A stretch of DNA of 64,000 bases from Clostridia bacterium (GTDB taxonomy: Bacteria; Bacillota; Clostridia; Oscillospirales; Acutalibacteraceae). The translations under genes were made by a program, and so were the position numbers. Position 1 is the first letter of the stretch. The number at the start of each line of letters is the position of its first letter. The notes under the pieces were generated by a model. That model was given only the letters and a program-made list of their open reading frames with translations, was not told the origin of the DNA and did no database searches. Shown here piece by piece: positions 32,319-41,447 of the stretch. The stretch lies in the NCBI GenBank assembly GCA_017416285.1, contig JAFQCU010000007.1:1-64000 (forward strand), given 5' to 3'.

Positions 32319-33845
32319 TTGTTTTCGAGGATAAACAGCGTCGGTCTTTTTGGTATTGATTCTTATATGATAGAGGTTGAAGCCGATATTTCAAACGGGC
32401 TTCCTGCTTTTGATATTGTAGGGCTTCCCGATACTGCGGTTAAGGAATCAAGGGACCGTGTACGTGCCGCTATTAAAAATTGCGGTTTTAAATTTCCCGT
32501 TTCACGCATAACTGTAAATCTTGCTCCTGCCGACCGCAAAAAAGAGGGCTCAATTTATGATTTACCCGTTTTATTTGCAATTTTAAAGGCAAGTGAACAG
32601 ATAAAGGTGGATTTGAGTGACACCGTTATGATTGGCGAGGTTGCTCTTGACGGTATGCTTCGCAGTATAAACGGCGCATTGGCCATTGCAATTACCGCAA
32701 AGGAAAACGGTATAAAAAGCCTTTTTGTACCAAAAGAAAACGCTGTTGAAGCCGCTGTGGTGGATGGCATAGATGTTTATGGTGTTAATGATATAAAGGA
32801 GCTTATTGCTCATTTACAGGGTGAAAAGCCACTGGAAAAACAGCCCCTTACGGTAATTAAAGATGATAATAAATTGCCCGTGCCCGATTTTTCGGACGTT
32901 AAGGGTCAGCTTGCGGCTAAAAAGGCAATGGAAATTGCAGCCGCCGGCGGTCATAATATCATTTTGGTGGGGCCACCCGGTTCGGGCAAAAGTATGCTCG
33001 CAAAAAGACTTCCCGGCATTATGCCCGATATGACCTTTGAAGAAGCGATTGAAACCACAAAAATTCATTCTGTGGCGGGAATACTCGATAAAAACGAGCC
33101 GTTTGTATCAACACGACCTTTTCGTTCACCTCACCACACGGTATCACCCGCAGCGATAGCGGGCGGCGGTACAATGCCAAAGCCTGGTGAAATATCGCTG
33201 GCGCATAACGGTGTTTTGTTTTTGGATGAATTCCCCGAATTCAGAAGAGATGTTATGGAGGCATTGCGCCAACCTATTGAGGATAACAAGGTGACAATTT
33301 CACGTGTGGCGGGAACCCTTACATACCCAAGCTCGATAATGCTTGTTGCTGCAATGAATCCTTGTCCGTGCGGTTTTTACGGGCACCCTACCCGCCAGTG
33401 CACCTGTGCACCGCAGGCGGTACGTAAATATCTTGCTAAAATATCGGGCCCAATGCTTGACCGAATTGATTTGCACGTTGAAGTTCCGCCGGTTGATTAT
33501 AGCGATTTAAGCGGTAAAGGTCAGGAAGAAACCAGCGCCCAAATTAAAGAGCGTGTTAATAAAGCTCGTCAGCTGCAAGCTCAAAGATATAAAAATGAGG
33601 GTATAACCTGTAACGCAAGATTAACCTCGTCGCTTATAAGAAAATATTGCGTTTTAACAGAGGATGCAAGTCAGTATTTGGCGCTTGCCTTTGAACGTCT
33701 TGGAATGTCAGCTCGTGCTTATGACCGCATTTTAAAGGTTGCACGCACCATTGCCGATTTAGATGGCTGTGAAAATATTGAAAAACGCCATATATTCTCT
33801 GCAATATCTTTCAGAAGCCTTGACAGAAAGTATTGGGGCGCATAA
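32319..33845 (+). CDS. YifB/ComM-family AAA+ ATPase
   Basis: 508 residues from a TTG start at 32319 behind AGGTG. The N-terminal Lon-protease-like domain (LPAFDIVGLPDTAVKESRDRVRAA) is followed by a Mg-chelatase-type AAA+ core: Walker A GPPGSGKSMLAKR, Walker B GVLFLDEFPEF, and MNPCPCGFYGHP with cysteines. ComM, the best-studied member, is a helicase that promotes branch migration in natural transformation; most other members are uncharacterised. Last gene of the dnaX operon, closed by a terminator. Confidence 0.92.
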   Translation: MFSRINSVGLFGIDSYMIEVEADISNGLPAFDIVGLPDTAVKESRDRVRAAIKNCGFKFPVSRITVNLAPADRKKEGSIYDLPVLFAILKASEQIKVDLSDTVMIGEVALDGMLRSINGALAIAITAKENGIKSLFVPKENAVEAAVVDGIDVYGVNDIKELIAHLQGEKPLEKQPLTVIKDDNKLPVPDFSDVKGQLAAKKAMEIAAAGGHNIILVGPPGSGKSMLAKRLPGIMPDMTFEEAIETTKIHSVAGILDKNEPFVSTRPFRSPHHTVSPAAIAGGGTMPKPGEISLAHNGVLFLDEFPEFRRDVMEALRQPIEDNKVTISRVAGTLTYPSSIMLVAAMNPCPCGFYGHPTRQCTCAPQAVRKYLAKISGPMLDRIDLHVEVPPVDYSDLSGKGQEETSAQIKERVNKARQLQAQRYKNEGITCNARLTSSLIRKYCVLTEDASQYLALAFERLGMSARAYDRILKVARTIADLDGCENIEKRHIFSAISFRSLDRKYWGA

Positions 33846-33854
33846 GAATTAAAT

Positions 33855-33890
33855 AGCACTCGATTCCTTTTTGGTTTCGGGTGCTTTTTG
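33855..33890 (+). terminator. Terminator of the dnaX operon
   Basis: AGCACTCGA pairs with TTCGGGTGCT (G-T pairs included), followed by TTTTTG. Confidence 0.7.
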
Positions 33891-33925
33891 TATGGTGAAT
33901 TATTATGTCTATTTTTTAAAAACTA

Positions 33926-33954
33926 TTGCAACTTTTTAAGGATTGTTATATAAT
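33926..33954 (+). promoter_or_regulatory. Promoter of the alcohol dehydrogenase gene
   Basis: TTGCAA (33926-33931), 17 bases, TATAAT (33949-33954). Confidence 0.85.
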
Positions 33955-33986
33955 TAACATAGTATATTTTTGAAAGGATGATTCCA

Positions 33987-35132
33987 ATGAACAGATTTAC
34001 CCTTAACGAAACTTCTTACCATGGCGCTGGTGCTATTAATGCAATCCCCGACGAAATCACAAAACGTGGTTTTAAAAAGGTTTTTGTTGCTACCGACCCT
34101 GACCTTATTAAATTTGGTGTTGCTAAAAAGGTTACCGATATTTTGGATAATGCCGGCATTGCATACGGTATTTATTCTGACATTAAGGCAAACCCCACAA
34201 TCGAAAACGTACAAAACGGTGTAAAGGCATTTAAGGAAATGGATGCTGATTGTATCGTTGCTATCGGCGGTGGCTCTGCAATGGATACCGCAAAGGCTAT
34301 CGGTATTATTATTACTAACCCCGAATATGCTGACGTTCGTTCACTCGAAGGCGTTGCTCCTACCAAGAATAAGTGCGTTCCTACTATCGCTGTTCCTACA
34401 ACTGCAGGTACTGCTGCTGAAGTTACTATCAACTACGTAATTACCGACGTTGAAAAGAAGCGTAAGTTCGTTTGTGTTGACACTAACGATATCCCCGTTG
34501 TTGCAGTTGTTGACCCTGATATGATGGCTTCTATGCCTGCAGGTCTTACCGCTGCTACCGGTATGGATGCTTTAACCCACGCTATTGAAGGCTACATAAC
34601 TAAAGGCGCTTGGGAGCTTTCTGACATGTTCCACATTAAAGCAATCGAGGTTATTGGTCGTTCACTCCGTGGCGCTGTTAAGAATGAGGCTGAAGGCCGT
34701 GAAGGTATGGCACTTGGTCAGTATATCGCAGGTATGGGCTTTAGTAACGTTGGTCTCGGTGTTGACCACTCAATGGCTCACACACTTTCAGCTTATTATG
34801 ATATGCCTCACGGTAAGGCATGTGCAACCTTGTTGCCTGCTGTAATGGCATTTAACGCTGATTACACCGGTACTAAGTATCGTGATATCGCTATCGCTAT
34901 GGGTGTTCAGGGTGTTGAAAATATGACTCAGGAACAATACCGTGCAGCAGCTGTTGAAGCTGTTCGCAAGCTCGCTGAAGACGTTGGCATTGTAACTTCA
35001 CTTAAGGGTGTTGTTAAGGAAGAAGATATCGACGCTTTGGCACTTGATGCTTATAACGATGCTTGCCGCCCCGGTAACCCCCGTGAAGTTTCAGTTGAAG
35101 ATATTATTGCAATTTACAGAAGCTTAATGTAA
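33987..35132 (+). CDS. fucO: Iron-containing alcohol dehydrogenase, lactaldehyde reductase type
   Basis: 381 residues from ATG 33987; the ATG at 33978 sits on top of the AAAGGA site. NAD-binding GGGSAMDTAKAIG is near 95-107 and the iron ligands lie in GMDALTHAIEGY and GVDHSMAHTLSAYYDMPHG. The overall sequence resembles lactaldehyde reductase FucO, which reduces lactaldehyde to 1,2-propanediol during deoxy-sugar fermentation. Other short-chain alcohol substrates are possible. Codon use is strongly biased and the promoter is near-consensus, so it is probably abundant. A single gene with its own terminator. Confidence 0.88.
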   Translation: MNRFTLNETSYHGAGAINAIPDEITKRGFKKVFVATDPDLIKFGVAKKVTDILDNAGIAYGIYSDIKANPTIENVQNGVKAFKEMDADCIVAIGGGSAMDTAKAIGIIITNPEYADVRSLEGVAPTKNKCVPTIAVPTTAGTAAEVTINYVITDVEKKRKFVCVDTNDIPVVAVVDPDMMASMPAGLTAATGMDALTHAIEGYITKGAWELSDMFHIKAIEVIGRSLRGAVKNEAEGREGMALGQYIAGMGFSNVGLGVDHSMAHTLSAYYDMPHGKACATLLPAVMAFNADYTGTKYRDIAIAMGVQGVENMTQEQYRAAAVEAVRKLAEDVGIVTSLKGVVKEEDIDALALDAYNDACRPGNPREVSVEDIIAIYRSLM

Positions 35133-35149
35133 TCATTATTAAAAACTTA

Positions 35150-35187
35150 AATCCCTTTCGGATATTTTGTCCGAAAGGGATTTTTTG
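35150..35187 (+). terminator. fucO terminator
   Basis: AATCCCTTTCGGA (35150-35162) pairs with TCCGAAAGGGATT (35170-35182) followed by a T run. Confidence 0.93.
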
Positions 35188-35216
35188 TTGCGTTTTTACA
35201 AATATTGTTATATAAT
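35188..35216 (+). promoter_or_regulatory. Promoter of the DUF951-prfA operon
   Basis: TTGCGT (35188-35193), 17 bases, TATAAT (35211-35216). Confidence 0.6.
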
Positions 35217-35250
35217 ATATACTGTATAATTATGCGAAAGAGGTGCGGTA

Positions 35251-35439
35251 ATGGATATATCTGTCGGTGATAAGCTTTTAATGAAGAAAAAGCACCCTTG
35301 CGGATGCGATACCTTTACCGTAAACCGCATTGGTATGGACTTTCGTCTTCGTTGTGATGGCTGTGGAAGGGAATTTATGGTGCCACGTGTCAAGGCGGAA
35401 AAAAGTGTAAAAAAAATAATTAAACCACAGGGAGAATAA
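35251..35439 (+). CDS. DUF951 small zinc-binding-like protein
   Basis: 62 residues. The pattern GDKLLMKKKHPCGCDTF....G.DFRLRC.GCGREFMVPR is DUF951, a short Firmicute family with CGC and CxxC pairs likely to bind zinc. Its role is unknown, but related genes lie next to translation or ribosome-assembly genes; here it is two bases before prfA. AGAGGTG precedes the ATG. Confidence 0.92.
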   Translation: MDISVGDKLLMKKKHPCGCDTFTVNRIGMDFRLRCDGCGREFMVPRVKAEKSVKKIIKPQGE

Positions 35440-35441
35440 TT

Positions 35442-36518
35442 GTGTTTGATAAATTAGAAGCGGTTGTAAACCGCCACGAACAAATCGGTATTGAGCTTAC
35501 CCGTCCGGATGTTGCATCGGATAATGAATTATTTAGAAGGCTTATGAAGGAATATAGCGAGCTTAGCCCGATTGTTGAAAAGTATAAGGAATACGTTTCG
35601 GCTAAAAACGCCGAAAAGGAAGCGCTTGAAATTCTTAATGAGCCAAATCTTGATAAAGATTTTAAAGAGCTTGCCGAAGAAGAACTAAAGGAAGCAAAGG
35701 AAAATATTGTTATTTTCGCTGACGAGCTTAAAATTTTGCTTTTACCAAAGGACCCCAATGATGATAAAAACGTTATTATCGAAATTCGTGGCGGCGCCGG
35801 CGGTGAGGAAGCAGCACTCTTTGCGGCATCGCTTTTCCGTATGTATTCAATGTATGCAGAATCAAAGCGTTGGCAGATTGAAATCAGCAATGCCAACGAA
35901 ACCGAGCTTGGCGGTTATAAAGAAATCAGCTTTATGATTGAGGGCAGCGGTGCTTATTCACGCTTTAAGTATGAAAGCGGTGTTCACCGTGTTCAGCGTG
36001 TGCCCGACACCGAAACACAGGGTCGTATTCACACTTCGACCGTTACTGTTGCCGTACTTCCCGAAGCGGATGAGGTTGAGCTTGAAATTAACCCCGCTGA
36101 CCTTAAGATTGATACTTTCAGATCAAGTGGTGCAGGTGGTCAGCATATTAACAAAACGTCATCGGCTATTCGTGTAACGCATATTCCCACAGGTACTGTT
36201 GTTGAATGTCAGGATGAACGTAGTCAGTTTAAAAACAAGGACAAGGCACTTCGTATTTTGCGTGCCCGTCTTTTTGACGAGGAACAAAGAAAGCATGACG
36301 AGGCTATCGCCTCTGACCGTAAAAGTCAGGTTGGCACAGGTGACAGAAGTGAACGAATTCGCACCTACAACTACCCACAGGGTCGTGTGACCGACCATAG
36401 AATTGGTCTTACCCTTTATAAATTAGACCAAATTTTAAACGGTGATATTGATGAGATTGTAGATGGTCTTATTACCTATTATCGTACCGAGGCATTAAAA
36501 TCAGAGGAAGAAAATTAA
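35442..36518 (+). CDS. prfA: Peptide chain release factor 1
   Basis: 358 residues, full length, from GTG 35442 behind GGAGAAT. It reads UAA and UAG stop codons and triggers release of the finished protein. The GGQ catalytic loop is in SSGAGGQHINKTSSA, preceded by RVPDTETQGRIHTST; the codon-reading PxT-type region lies upstream of GGAGGEEA. It is followed after one base by the threonylcarbamoyl synthase gene, a very common pairing; methyltransferase prmC, often between them, is absent. Confidence 0.97.
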   Translation: MFDKLEAVVNRHEQIGIELTRPDVASDNELFRRLMKEYSELSPIVEKYKEYVSAKNAEKEALEILNEPNLDKDFKELAEEELKEAKENIVIFADELKILLLPKDPNDDKNVIIEIRGGAGGEEAALFAASLFRMYSMYAESKRWQIEISNANETELGGYKEISFMIEGSGAYSRFKYESGVHRVQRVPDTETQGRIHTSTVTVAVLPEADEVELEINPADLKIDTFRSSGAGGQHINKTSSAIRVTHIPTGTVVECQDERSQFKNKDKALRILRARLFDEEQRKHDEAIASDRKSQVGTGDRSERIRTYNYPQGRVTDHRIGLTLYKLDQILNGDIDEIVDGLITYYRTEALKSEEEN

Positions 36519-36519
36519 A

Positions 36520-37536
36520 ATGGAAACCCTAAAGCTTGCAGTCAGTAAAACCGAATACCAAAACAGCATTAACACCGCTGCCGAAATTTTAAAAAACGGC
36601 GGTGTGGTTGGCATGCCCACCGAAACGGTTTACGGTCTTGCCGCAAGCGCTTATGATGATAAAGCAATAAAAAAGGTTTTTGAGGCAAAGGGCAGACCGC
36701 AGGATAACCCCTTAATTGTTCATATAAGCGATATGGAAATGCTTAATGAGGTTGCCGAGGATATACCCGAAATTGTCTATACTTTAGCTGAAAAATTTTG
36801 GCCGGGGCCTTTAACAATGGTGCTTCACCGCACCGCAAAAATCGCTGAAAGTGTTTCGGCAGGGCTTTTAACTGTGGCTGTAAGAATGCCTTCAAGCAAA
36901 ATTGCACTTGATGTCATAAGCAAAAGCGGTTTACCGCTTGCAGCACCCTCCGCCAATGTTTCGGGCAGACCCAGTCCCACAACTGCCAGCCACGTTGTAA
37001 ATGATTTAGATGGTAAAATTGATGCGGTTTTAATGGGTGAGGATTCTGATTTTGGTGTTGAATCTACCGTTATTACCCTTGTTGGCGAAACACCGATTTT
37101 ATTACGTCCGGGTGCCGTAACCTATGAACAGCTTTTAAAGTTTTTGCCAAATCTAGAAATTTCAGATGCGGTTTTAAACGAATTAAAAGCGGGTGACAGG
37201 GCAGAATCACCAGGTATGAAATATAAGCATTACGCCCCAAAAACCACGGCTTTTTTGGTTGAGGGCGAAGGCTTTGCCGATTTTGTTAATAAACAGGAAA
37301 ATGCTGTGGCAGTTTGCTTTATGGAAGAGGCTGGCAGTATTAAAATACCAAAGCTTATTTATGGCAGTGCTGATGATAAGCTAAGTCTTGCACATTCAAT
37401 TTTTGGGGTATTGCGTGAGGTTGATAAATTCGGCGCCGAGCGGGTGTTTATTCACGCACCCGAAAAAGAGGGCGTTGGTTTGGCGGTTTATAACCGGCTT
37501 ATCCGTGCCGCCGCATTTAAGGTGATTAATATATGA
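36520..37536 (+). CDS. sua5: L-threonylcarbamoyladenylate synthase (Sua5 type)
   Basis: 338 residues: an N-terminal YrdC domain (GGVVGMPTETVYGLAASA, KGRPQDNPLIVHI) joined by the characteristic SPGMKYKHYAPK linker to the smaller Sua5 domain. It makes threonylcarbamoyl-AMP from threonine, bicarbonate and ATP for t6A37 in ANN-reading tRNAs. The two-domain length separates it from single-domain TsaC. It overlaps coaE by four bases. Confidence 0.95.
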   Translation: METLKLAVSKTEYQNSINTAAEILKNGGVVGMPTETVYGLAASAYDDKAIKKVFEAKGRPQDNPLIVHISDMEMLNEVAEDIPEIVYTLAEKFWPGPLTMVLHRTAKIAESVSAGLLTVAVRMPSSKIALDVISKSGLPLAAPSANVSGRPSPTTASHVVNDLDGKIDAVLMGEDSDFGVESTVITLVGETPILLRPGAVTYEQLLKFLPNLEISDAVLNELKAGDRAESPGMKYKHYAPKTTAFLVEGEGFADFVNKQENAVAVCFMEEAGSIKIPKLIYGSADDKLSLAHSIFGVLREVDKFGAERVFIHAPEKEGVGLAVYNRLIRAAAFKVINI

Positions 37537-38111
37537 TTATTGTTGGATTAACAGGCCCCACAGGAGCGGGTAAAAGCAGCGCTTCTGCAGTTTGCGAAAA
37601 GCTTGGCGTTAAGCATATTGATTGTGATATTATCGCCCGCAAGGCAACCGAAAAGGGTCAAGAAGGACTTTTGGCTGTTGTAAAGGCTTTTGGTGAAGAA
37701 ATTTTAAACCCTGATGGCACTTTAAACCGCAAGGCACTAGCTGAAAAAGCGTTTAAAGATAATGACAGCACCGAGCTTTTAAATCAAACCCTTTTGCCGA
37801 TTATTAAAAAAATGGTTATGTCTGAAATAAAGGGTGACAAGGTGCTGCTGGATGCTCCGACTCTTTTTGAAAGCGGTATTGATGAAATTTGCAATAAAAC
37901 GGTAGCGGTTTTATCGGACAGTCAATTACGCCTAAAACGTATAATCGCCCGTGACGAGATTACGAGCGAACAGGCACTTTTAAGAATTAATGCAGGCAAA
38001 AACGATGATTTTTATAAAGAAAAGTGCGATTTTGTAATATATAACAATACGGATGAGAATACTTTTGATAGTGAGTTTTTAAGTCTTTTAAAGGAGATTT
38101 TTGAATTATGA
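37533..38111 (+). CDS. coaE: Dephospho-CoA kinase
   Basis: 192 residues. P-loop GLTGPTGAGKSSA at 5-17, then HIDCDIIARKA, and LLDAPTLFESG for the substrate side. It phosphorylates dephospho-CoA, the last step of coenzyme A synthesis. Both ends overlap neighbours by four bases (ATGA), so expression is tightly coupled to sua5 and the aminopeptidase. Confidence 0.95.
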   Translation: MIIVGLTGPTGAGKSSASAVCEKLGVKHIDCDIIARKATEKGQEGLLAVVKAFGEEILNPDGTLNRKALAEKAFKDNDSTELLNQTLLPIIKKMVMSEIKGDKVLLDAPTLFESGIDEICNKTVAVLSDSQLRLKRIIARDEITSEQALLRINAGKNDDFYKEKCDFVIYNNTDENTFDSEFLSLLKEIFEL

Positions 38112-39496
38112 GTGATATTAAGGAATTAAAGGAACAGCTTTTTTTAGCAAAAAAGAACGGTCGCCTTGTTGAGGATGATGTGGTTTTAGCAAAGGCCGAT
38201 GAATATTGCGAGGGCTACAAAGCCTTTTTAGATGCCGCTAAAACCGAGCGTGAAGCCGTTAATGAAGCGGTAAAAATGGCAGAAAATTGTGGCTTTGTAC
38301 CGTTTGAAATCGGTAAAGCCTATGCAGCGGGTGATAAGGTTTATTTTAATAACCGTGGCAAGACGGTTGCGTTTGCAGTTATCGGCAAAGAACCGATTGA
38401 AGCGGGCACTAATATTACCGCCGCACATATCGACTCACCCCGTCTTGATTTAAAGCCCAATCCCCTTTATGAGGATAGCGATTTGGCGCTTTTCAAAACT
38501 CATTATTACGGTGGTATCAGAAAATATCAATGGACCGTTACACCCTTGGCACTTCACGGCGTGTTTGCACTTCGTGATGGCAGAGTTATTGAGGTATCTT
38601 TGGGCGAAAAGGATGACGAGCCCAAGTTTGTTATTGGGGATTTGCTTCCACACCTTGCAAGAGAACAGGACAAACGCACCCTTCATGACGGTATTAAGGG
38701 TGAAGAGCTTAACGTTTTGGTTGGCAGTCACCCCTTTAGAAATGACGAGGGAAGCGAGCTTGTTAAGCTTAACATTTTAAAGCTTTTAAACGAAAAATAC
38801 GGTATTACCGAGGGCGATTTCTTGTCAGCAGAGCTTACTATGGTTCCCGCTTACAAGGCGTGCGATATCGGTTTTGACCGTTCGCTTATAGGTGCTTACG
38901 GTCAAGATGACCGAGTTTGTGCGTATCCGGCGCTTACCGCAATTTTAGACCTTGAAATTCCCGAAAAAACTGCCGTTGCAATTTTGGCTGATAAGGAAGA
39001 AATCGGCTCTTGCGGTAATACGGGCTTGCAGTCGGACTTCTTGCGGTTTATTATAGGTGATCTTGCTAAAATGCAGGGCGGCGACCCGACTGTAGCACTT
39101 CGCAATTCAAAGTGTCTTTCGGCGGACGTTAATGCCGCACTTGACCCCACCTTCCCCGACGTTATGGAGCGTAAAAACGCAAGCTTTGTAAATTACGGCG
39201 TGGTGGTTACCAAATATACAGGTGCCGGCGGTAAGTCCTCTACAAGCGATGCTTCGGCTGAATACACTGCTGAAATTATGGGTCTTTTAGATAAGGCAGG
39301 CATTGTTTGGCAGACGGGTGAGCTTGGCAAGGTTGATATTGGCGGCGGCGGTACCGTTGCAAAATATATTGCAAATATGGGTGTTGACGTTATCGATTTG
39401 GGTGTTCCGGTGCTTTCAATGCATGCTCCCTTTGAAACAACTGCAAAATTTGATGTTTATATGTGCTACCGTGCAATGTATGAATTTATGAAGTAA
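38108..39496 (+). CDS. M18-family aspartyl aminopeptidase
   Basis: 462 residues. Metal ligands are in AAHIDSPRLDLKPNPL (His), GQDDRVCAYPAL (Asp), ADKEEIGSCG (Glu-Glu) and SMHAPFE (His near the end), the M18 order. It removes N-terminal residues, often acidic ones, from peptides in the cytoplasm and typically forms a dodecamer. Last gene of the DUF951-prfA operon, overlapping coaE by four bases. Confidence 0.93.
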   Translation: MSDIKELKEQLFLAKKNGRLVEDDVVLAKADEYCEGYKAFLDAAKTEREAVNEAVKMAENCGFVPFEIGKAYAAGDKVYFNNRGKTVAFAVIGKEPIEAGTNITAAHIDSPRLDLKPNPLYEDSDLALFKTHYYGGIRKYQWTVTPLALHGVFALRDGRVIEVSLGEKDDEPKFVIGDLLPHLAREQDKRTLHDGIKGEELNVLVGSHPFRNDEGSELVKLNILKLLNEKYGITEGDFLSAELTMVPAYKACDIGFDRSLIGAYGQDDRVCAYPALTAILDLEIPEKTAVAILADKEEIGSCGNTGLQSDFLRFIIGDLAKMQGGDPTVALRNSKCLSADVNAALDPTFPDVMERKNASFVNYGVVVTKYTGAGGKSSTSDASAEYTAEIMGLLDKAGIVWQTGELGKVDIGGGGTVAKYIANMGVDVIDLGVPVLSMHAPFETTAKFDVYMCYRAMYEFMK

Positions 39497-39564
39497 CTTA
39501 ATGTCCGTTTTCGCATAAAATGTTAATGACGTAAATGTCAATAATATTTTAAAGGTGAAGATGT

Positions 39565-39795
39565 ATGTTAGACAACAGAAGTAATTGTTGTAATATGTGC
39601 TGTCGCTCAAAAGTGACTGCTTGGATAATTGGCATAAGCTTATTTTTGGTAGCACTTGTTATTGGTGCAATAATCGGCTCGTATTTCTCGGGCTTTGTGC
39701 TTGAAAATATTGTAGCGATTGTAATTTTAGGCATAGTTTTATTGCTTGCCGCAATATTTACGGCGCTTTTCGCACGTTGTAGATGTGAAGATTAA
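39565..39795 (+). CDS. Small Cys-rich two-helix membrane protein
   Basis: 76 residues. The N-terminus has four cysteines in NCCNMCCRS, then two membrane helices (WIIGISLFLVALVIGAIIG and IVAIVILGIVLLLAAIFTAL), and a final CRCED. It has an AAAGGTGAAG ribosome site and a terminator. I do not recognise the family. The paired cysteines at both cytoplasmic ends could bind metal or take lipid, which is speculation. Confidence 0.7.
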   Translation: MLDNRSNCCNMCCRSKVTAWIIGISLFLVALVIGAIIGSYFSGFVLENIVAIVILGIVLLLAAIFTALFARCRCED

Positions 39796-39798
39796 ATA

Positions 39799-39826
39799 AA
39801 AGCCGTCCGAAAGGACGGCTGTTTTA
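39799..39826 (+). terminator. Rho-independent terminator
   Basis: AGCCGTCC (39801-39808), GAAA, GGACGGCT (39813-39820), then TGTTTT. Confidence 0.85.
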
Positions 39827-39841
39827 AAAGGAAGTTTTAAA

Positions 39842-40048
39842 ATGAAACTAGGGAAATACCGACATTTCAAGGGCAATGAATATGAAGTGCTGGCAGTTGC
39901 AAACCACAGTGAAACTCTTGAAAAAATGGTAGTTTATAAAGCCCTTTATGGCGAAAAAGAAGTTTGGGTAAGACCGCTTTCAATGTGGGATGAGGAAATT
40001 ACCCGTGACGGTAAAACCTTTAAGAGATTTGAATACATAGGCGAATAA
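39842..40048 (+). CDS. DUF1653 protein
   Basis: 68 residues, almost entirely one DUF1653 domain: GKYRHFKGNEYEVLAVANHSE...VVYKALYGEKEVWVRPLSMW. The family is a small beta-barrel of unknown role, often found fused to or near other genes with no fixed partner. GGAAG is nine bases upstream. It ends one base before the MATE gene. Confidence 0.93.
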   Translation: MKLGKYRHFKGNEYEVLAVANHSETLEKMVVYKALYGEKEVWVRPLSMWDEEITRDGKTFKRFEYIGE

Positions 40049-40049
40049 A

Positions 40050-41417
40050 ATGAAAAACCTAACAAGTGAATTACAACACAAAAAAATGACCGAAACCCCG
40101 ATAACTCGCCTTTTGGTGTCGTTATCGCTTCCGTCGGTTGCAAATATGTTATTATCATCTATTTATAATATGGCGGATACATATTTTGTAACAAGTCTTG
40201 GCGAAAGCGCTATCGGTGGCGTGGGCATTGTTTTTTCAATTCAGTCAATTATACAATCGGTTGGTTTTGGCGTTTCAATGGGTGGCAGTAGTATTGTATC
40301 CCGTAAGCTTGGCGAAAAGGATAATGACGCCGCAAACCGTTATGCCTCCAGCTCGGTTTTAATGGGGTTTGTGCTTGGTCTTGCAATAGCCATCATCTGC
40401 CTTTTATTTTTAGACCCATTGCTCTTACTTATAGGCTCTACCAAAACTATTTTGCCATTTGCCCGTGACTATGCGACTGTTATTTTAATTGCCGCCCCGT
40501 TAATGTGCACTTCGTTTGTTTTAGGCCCACTCTTACGTGCAGAAGGACGAGCCACCTTTTCAATGCTTGTCGGTCTTTCGGGCGGTATAATAAATATGGC
40601 GCTCGACCCAATTTTTATTTTTGTTTTCGACCTTGGTGTAAAGGGTGCGGCTATTGCAACCGCTATCAGTCAGGCATTAAGCTTTTCCTTTGCGCTGTCT
40701 TTTTACATTTTTGGTAAGGGTGTTATTAAGCTTTCGCCTAAATTTATAAGCCACAGTCTTCGGGATTATTGGCTTATCATTAAAACCGGTGCTCCAACCG
40801 TTTTCCGTCAAGGTCTTGGCAGTGTGGCAACCACATTGCTTAACGTAAGGGTTAAAATTTACGGTGATGCTGCCGTTGCGGCTGTCAGTCTGGCGAATAA
40901 GGTTTACATTTTCCTGCGTTCGATTGTTTTGGGCGTGGGACAAGGCTTTCAGCCGATTGCGGGTTATAACTATGGCGCAAAACGGATTGACAGGGTTAAA
41001 AAGGTTTTTGTTGCGGCAACAATTTTTGGCTCGGTTGCGGCTGGACTCGGTGCTGTGCTGTGTGCAGTTATGCCTACACAGGTTATGAACCTTTTTGGTG
41101 CAGAAAATCCCGAGGTTGCAAAAATCGGAGCACGGCTTCTGGCTATGCACGCATTTGCGCTTCCGTTTTTGGGCTTTTCGTCATACGTTAATATGATGTA
41201 TCAGTCGCTTGGCTTTGTTAAGGGCGCAACTTTTTTGGCTTCGTGCCGACAAGGTGTATATTTTATACCGCTTATCCTAATTTTGCCGATATTCTTTAAA
41301 ATCGACGGCGTGCTTATTACTCAGCCCATAGCAGATATTTTAACATTTTTAACTTCAATTCCGTTTTGTATTTGGTTTATCAAGAAAATACTTAATACTA
41401 AAAAAACACCCGCTTAA
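40050..41417 (+). CDS. MATE-family efflux transporter (first of two)
   Basis: 455 residues with 12 membrane helices in two similar halves. PITRLLVSLSLPSVANMLLSSIYNMADTYFV is a typical opening for the clostridial branch near MepA/NorM. These pumps expel cationic drugs or other compounds in exchange for sodium or protons. It follows the DUF1653 gene by one base and ends at a two-way terminator. Substrate cannot be read from the sequence. Confidence 0.92.
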   Translation: MKNLTSELQHKKMTETPITRLLVSLSLPSVANMLLSSIYNMADTYFVTSLGESAIGGVGIVFSIQSIIQSVGFGVSMGGSSIVSRKLGEKDNDAANRYASSSVLMGFVLGLAIAIICLLFLDPLLLLIGSTKTILPFARDYATVILIAAPLMCTSFVLGPLLRAEGRATFSMLVGLSGGIINMALDPIFIFVFDLGVKGAAIATAISQALSFSFALSFYIFGKGVIKLSPKFISHSLRDYWLIIKTGAPTVFRQGLGSVATTLLNVRVKIYGDAAVAAVSLANKVYIFLRSIVLGVGQGFQPIAGYNYGAKRIDRVKKVFVAATIFGSVAAGLGAVLCAVMPTQVMNLFGAENPEVAKIGARLLAMHAFALPFLGFSSYVNMMYQSLGFVKGATFLASCRQGVYFIPLILILPIFFKIDGVLITQPIADILTFLTSIPFCIWFIKKILNTKKTPA

Positions 41418-41431
41418 ACGGGTGTTTTTTT
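41401..41431. terminator. Two-way terminator
   Basis: AAACACCCG-CTTAAA-CGGGTGTTT flanked by A and T runs; between the MATE gene and the convergent HTH gene. The motif AAATTATAGTTTAT follows. Confidence 0.9.
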
Positions 41432-41447
41432 GCGTTCAAATTATAGT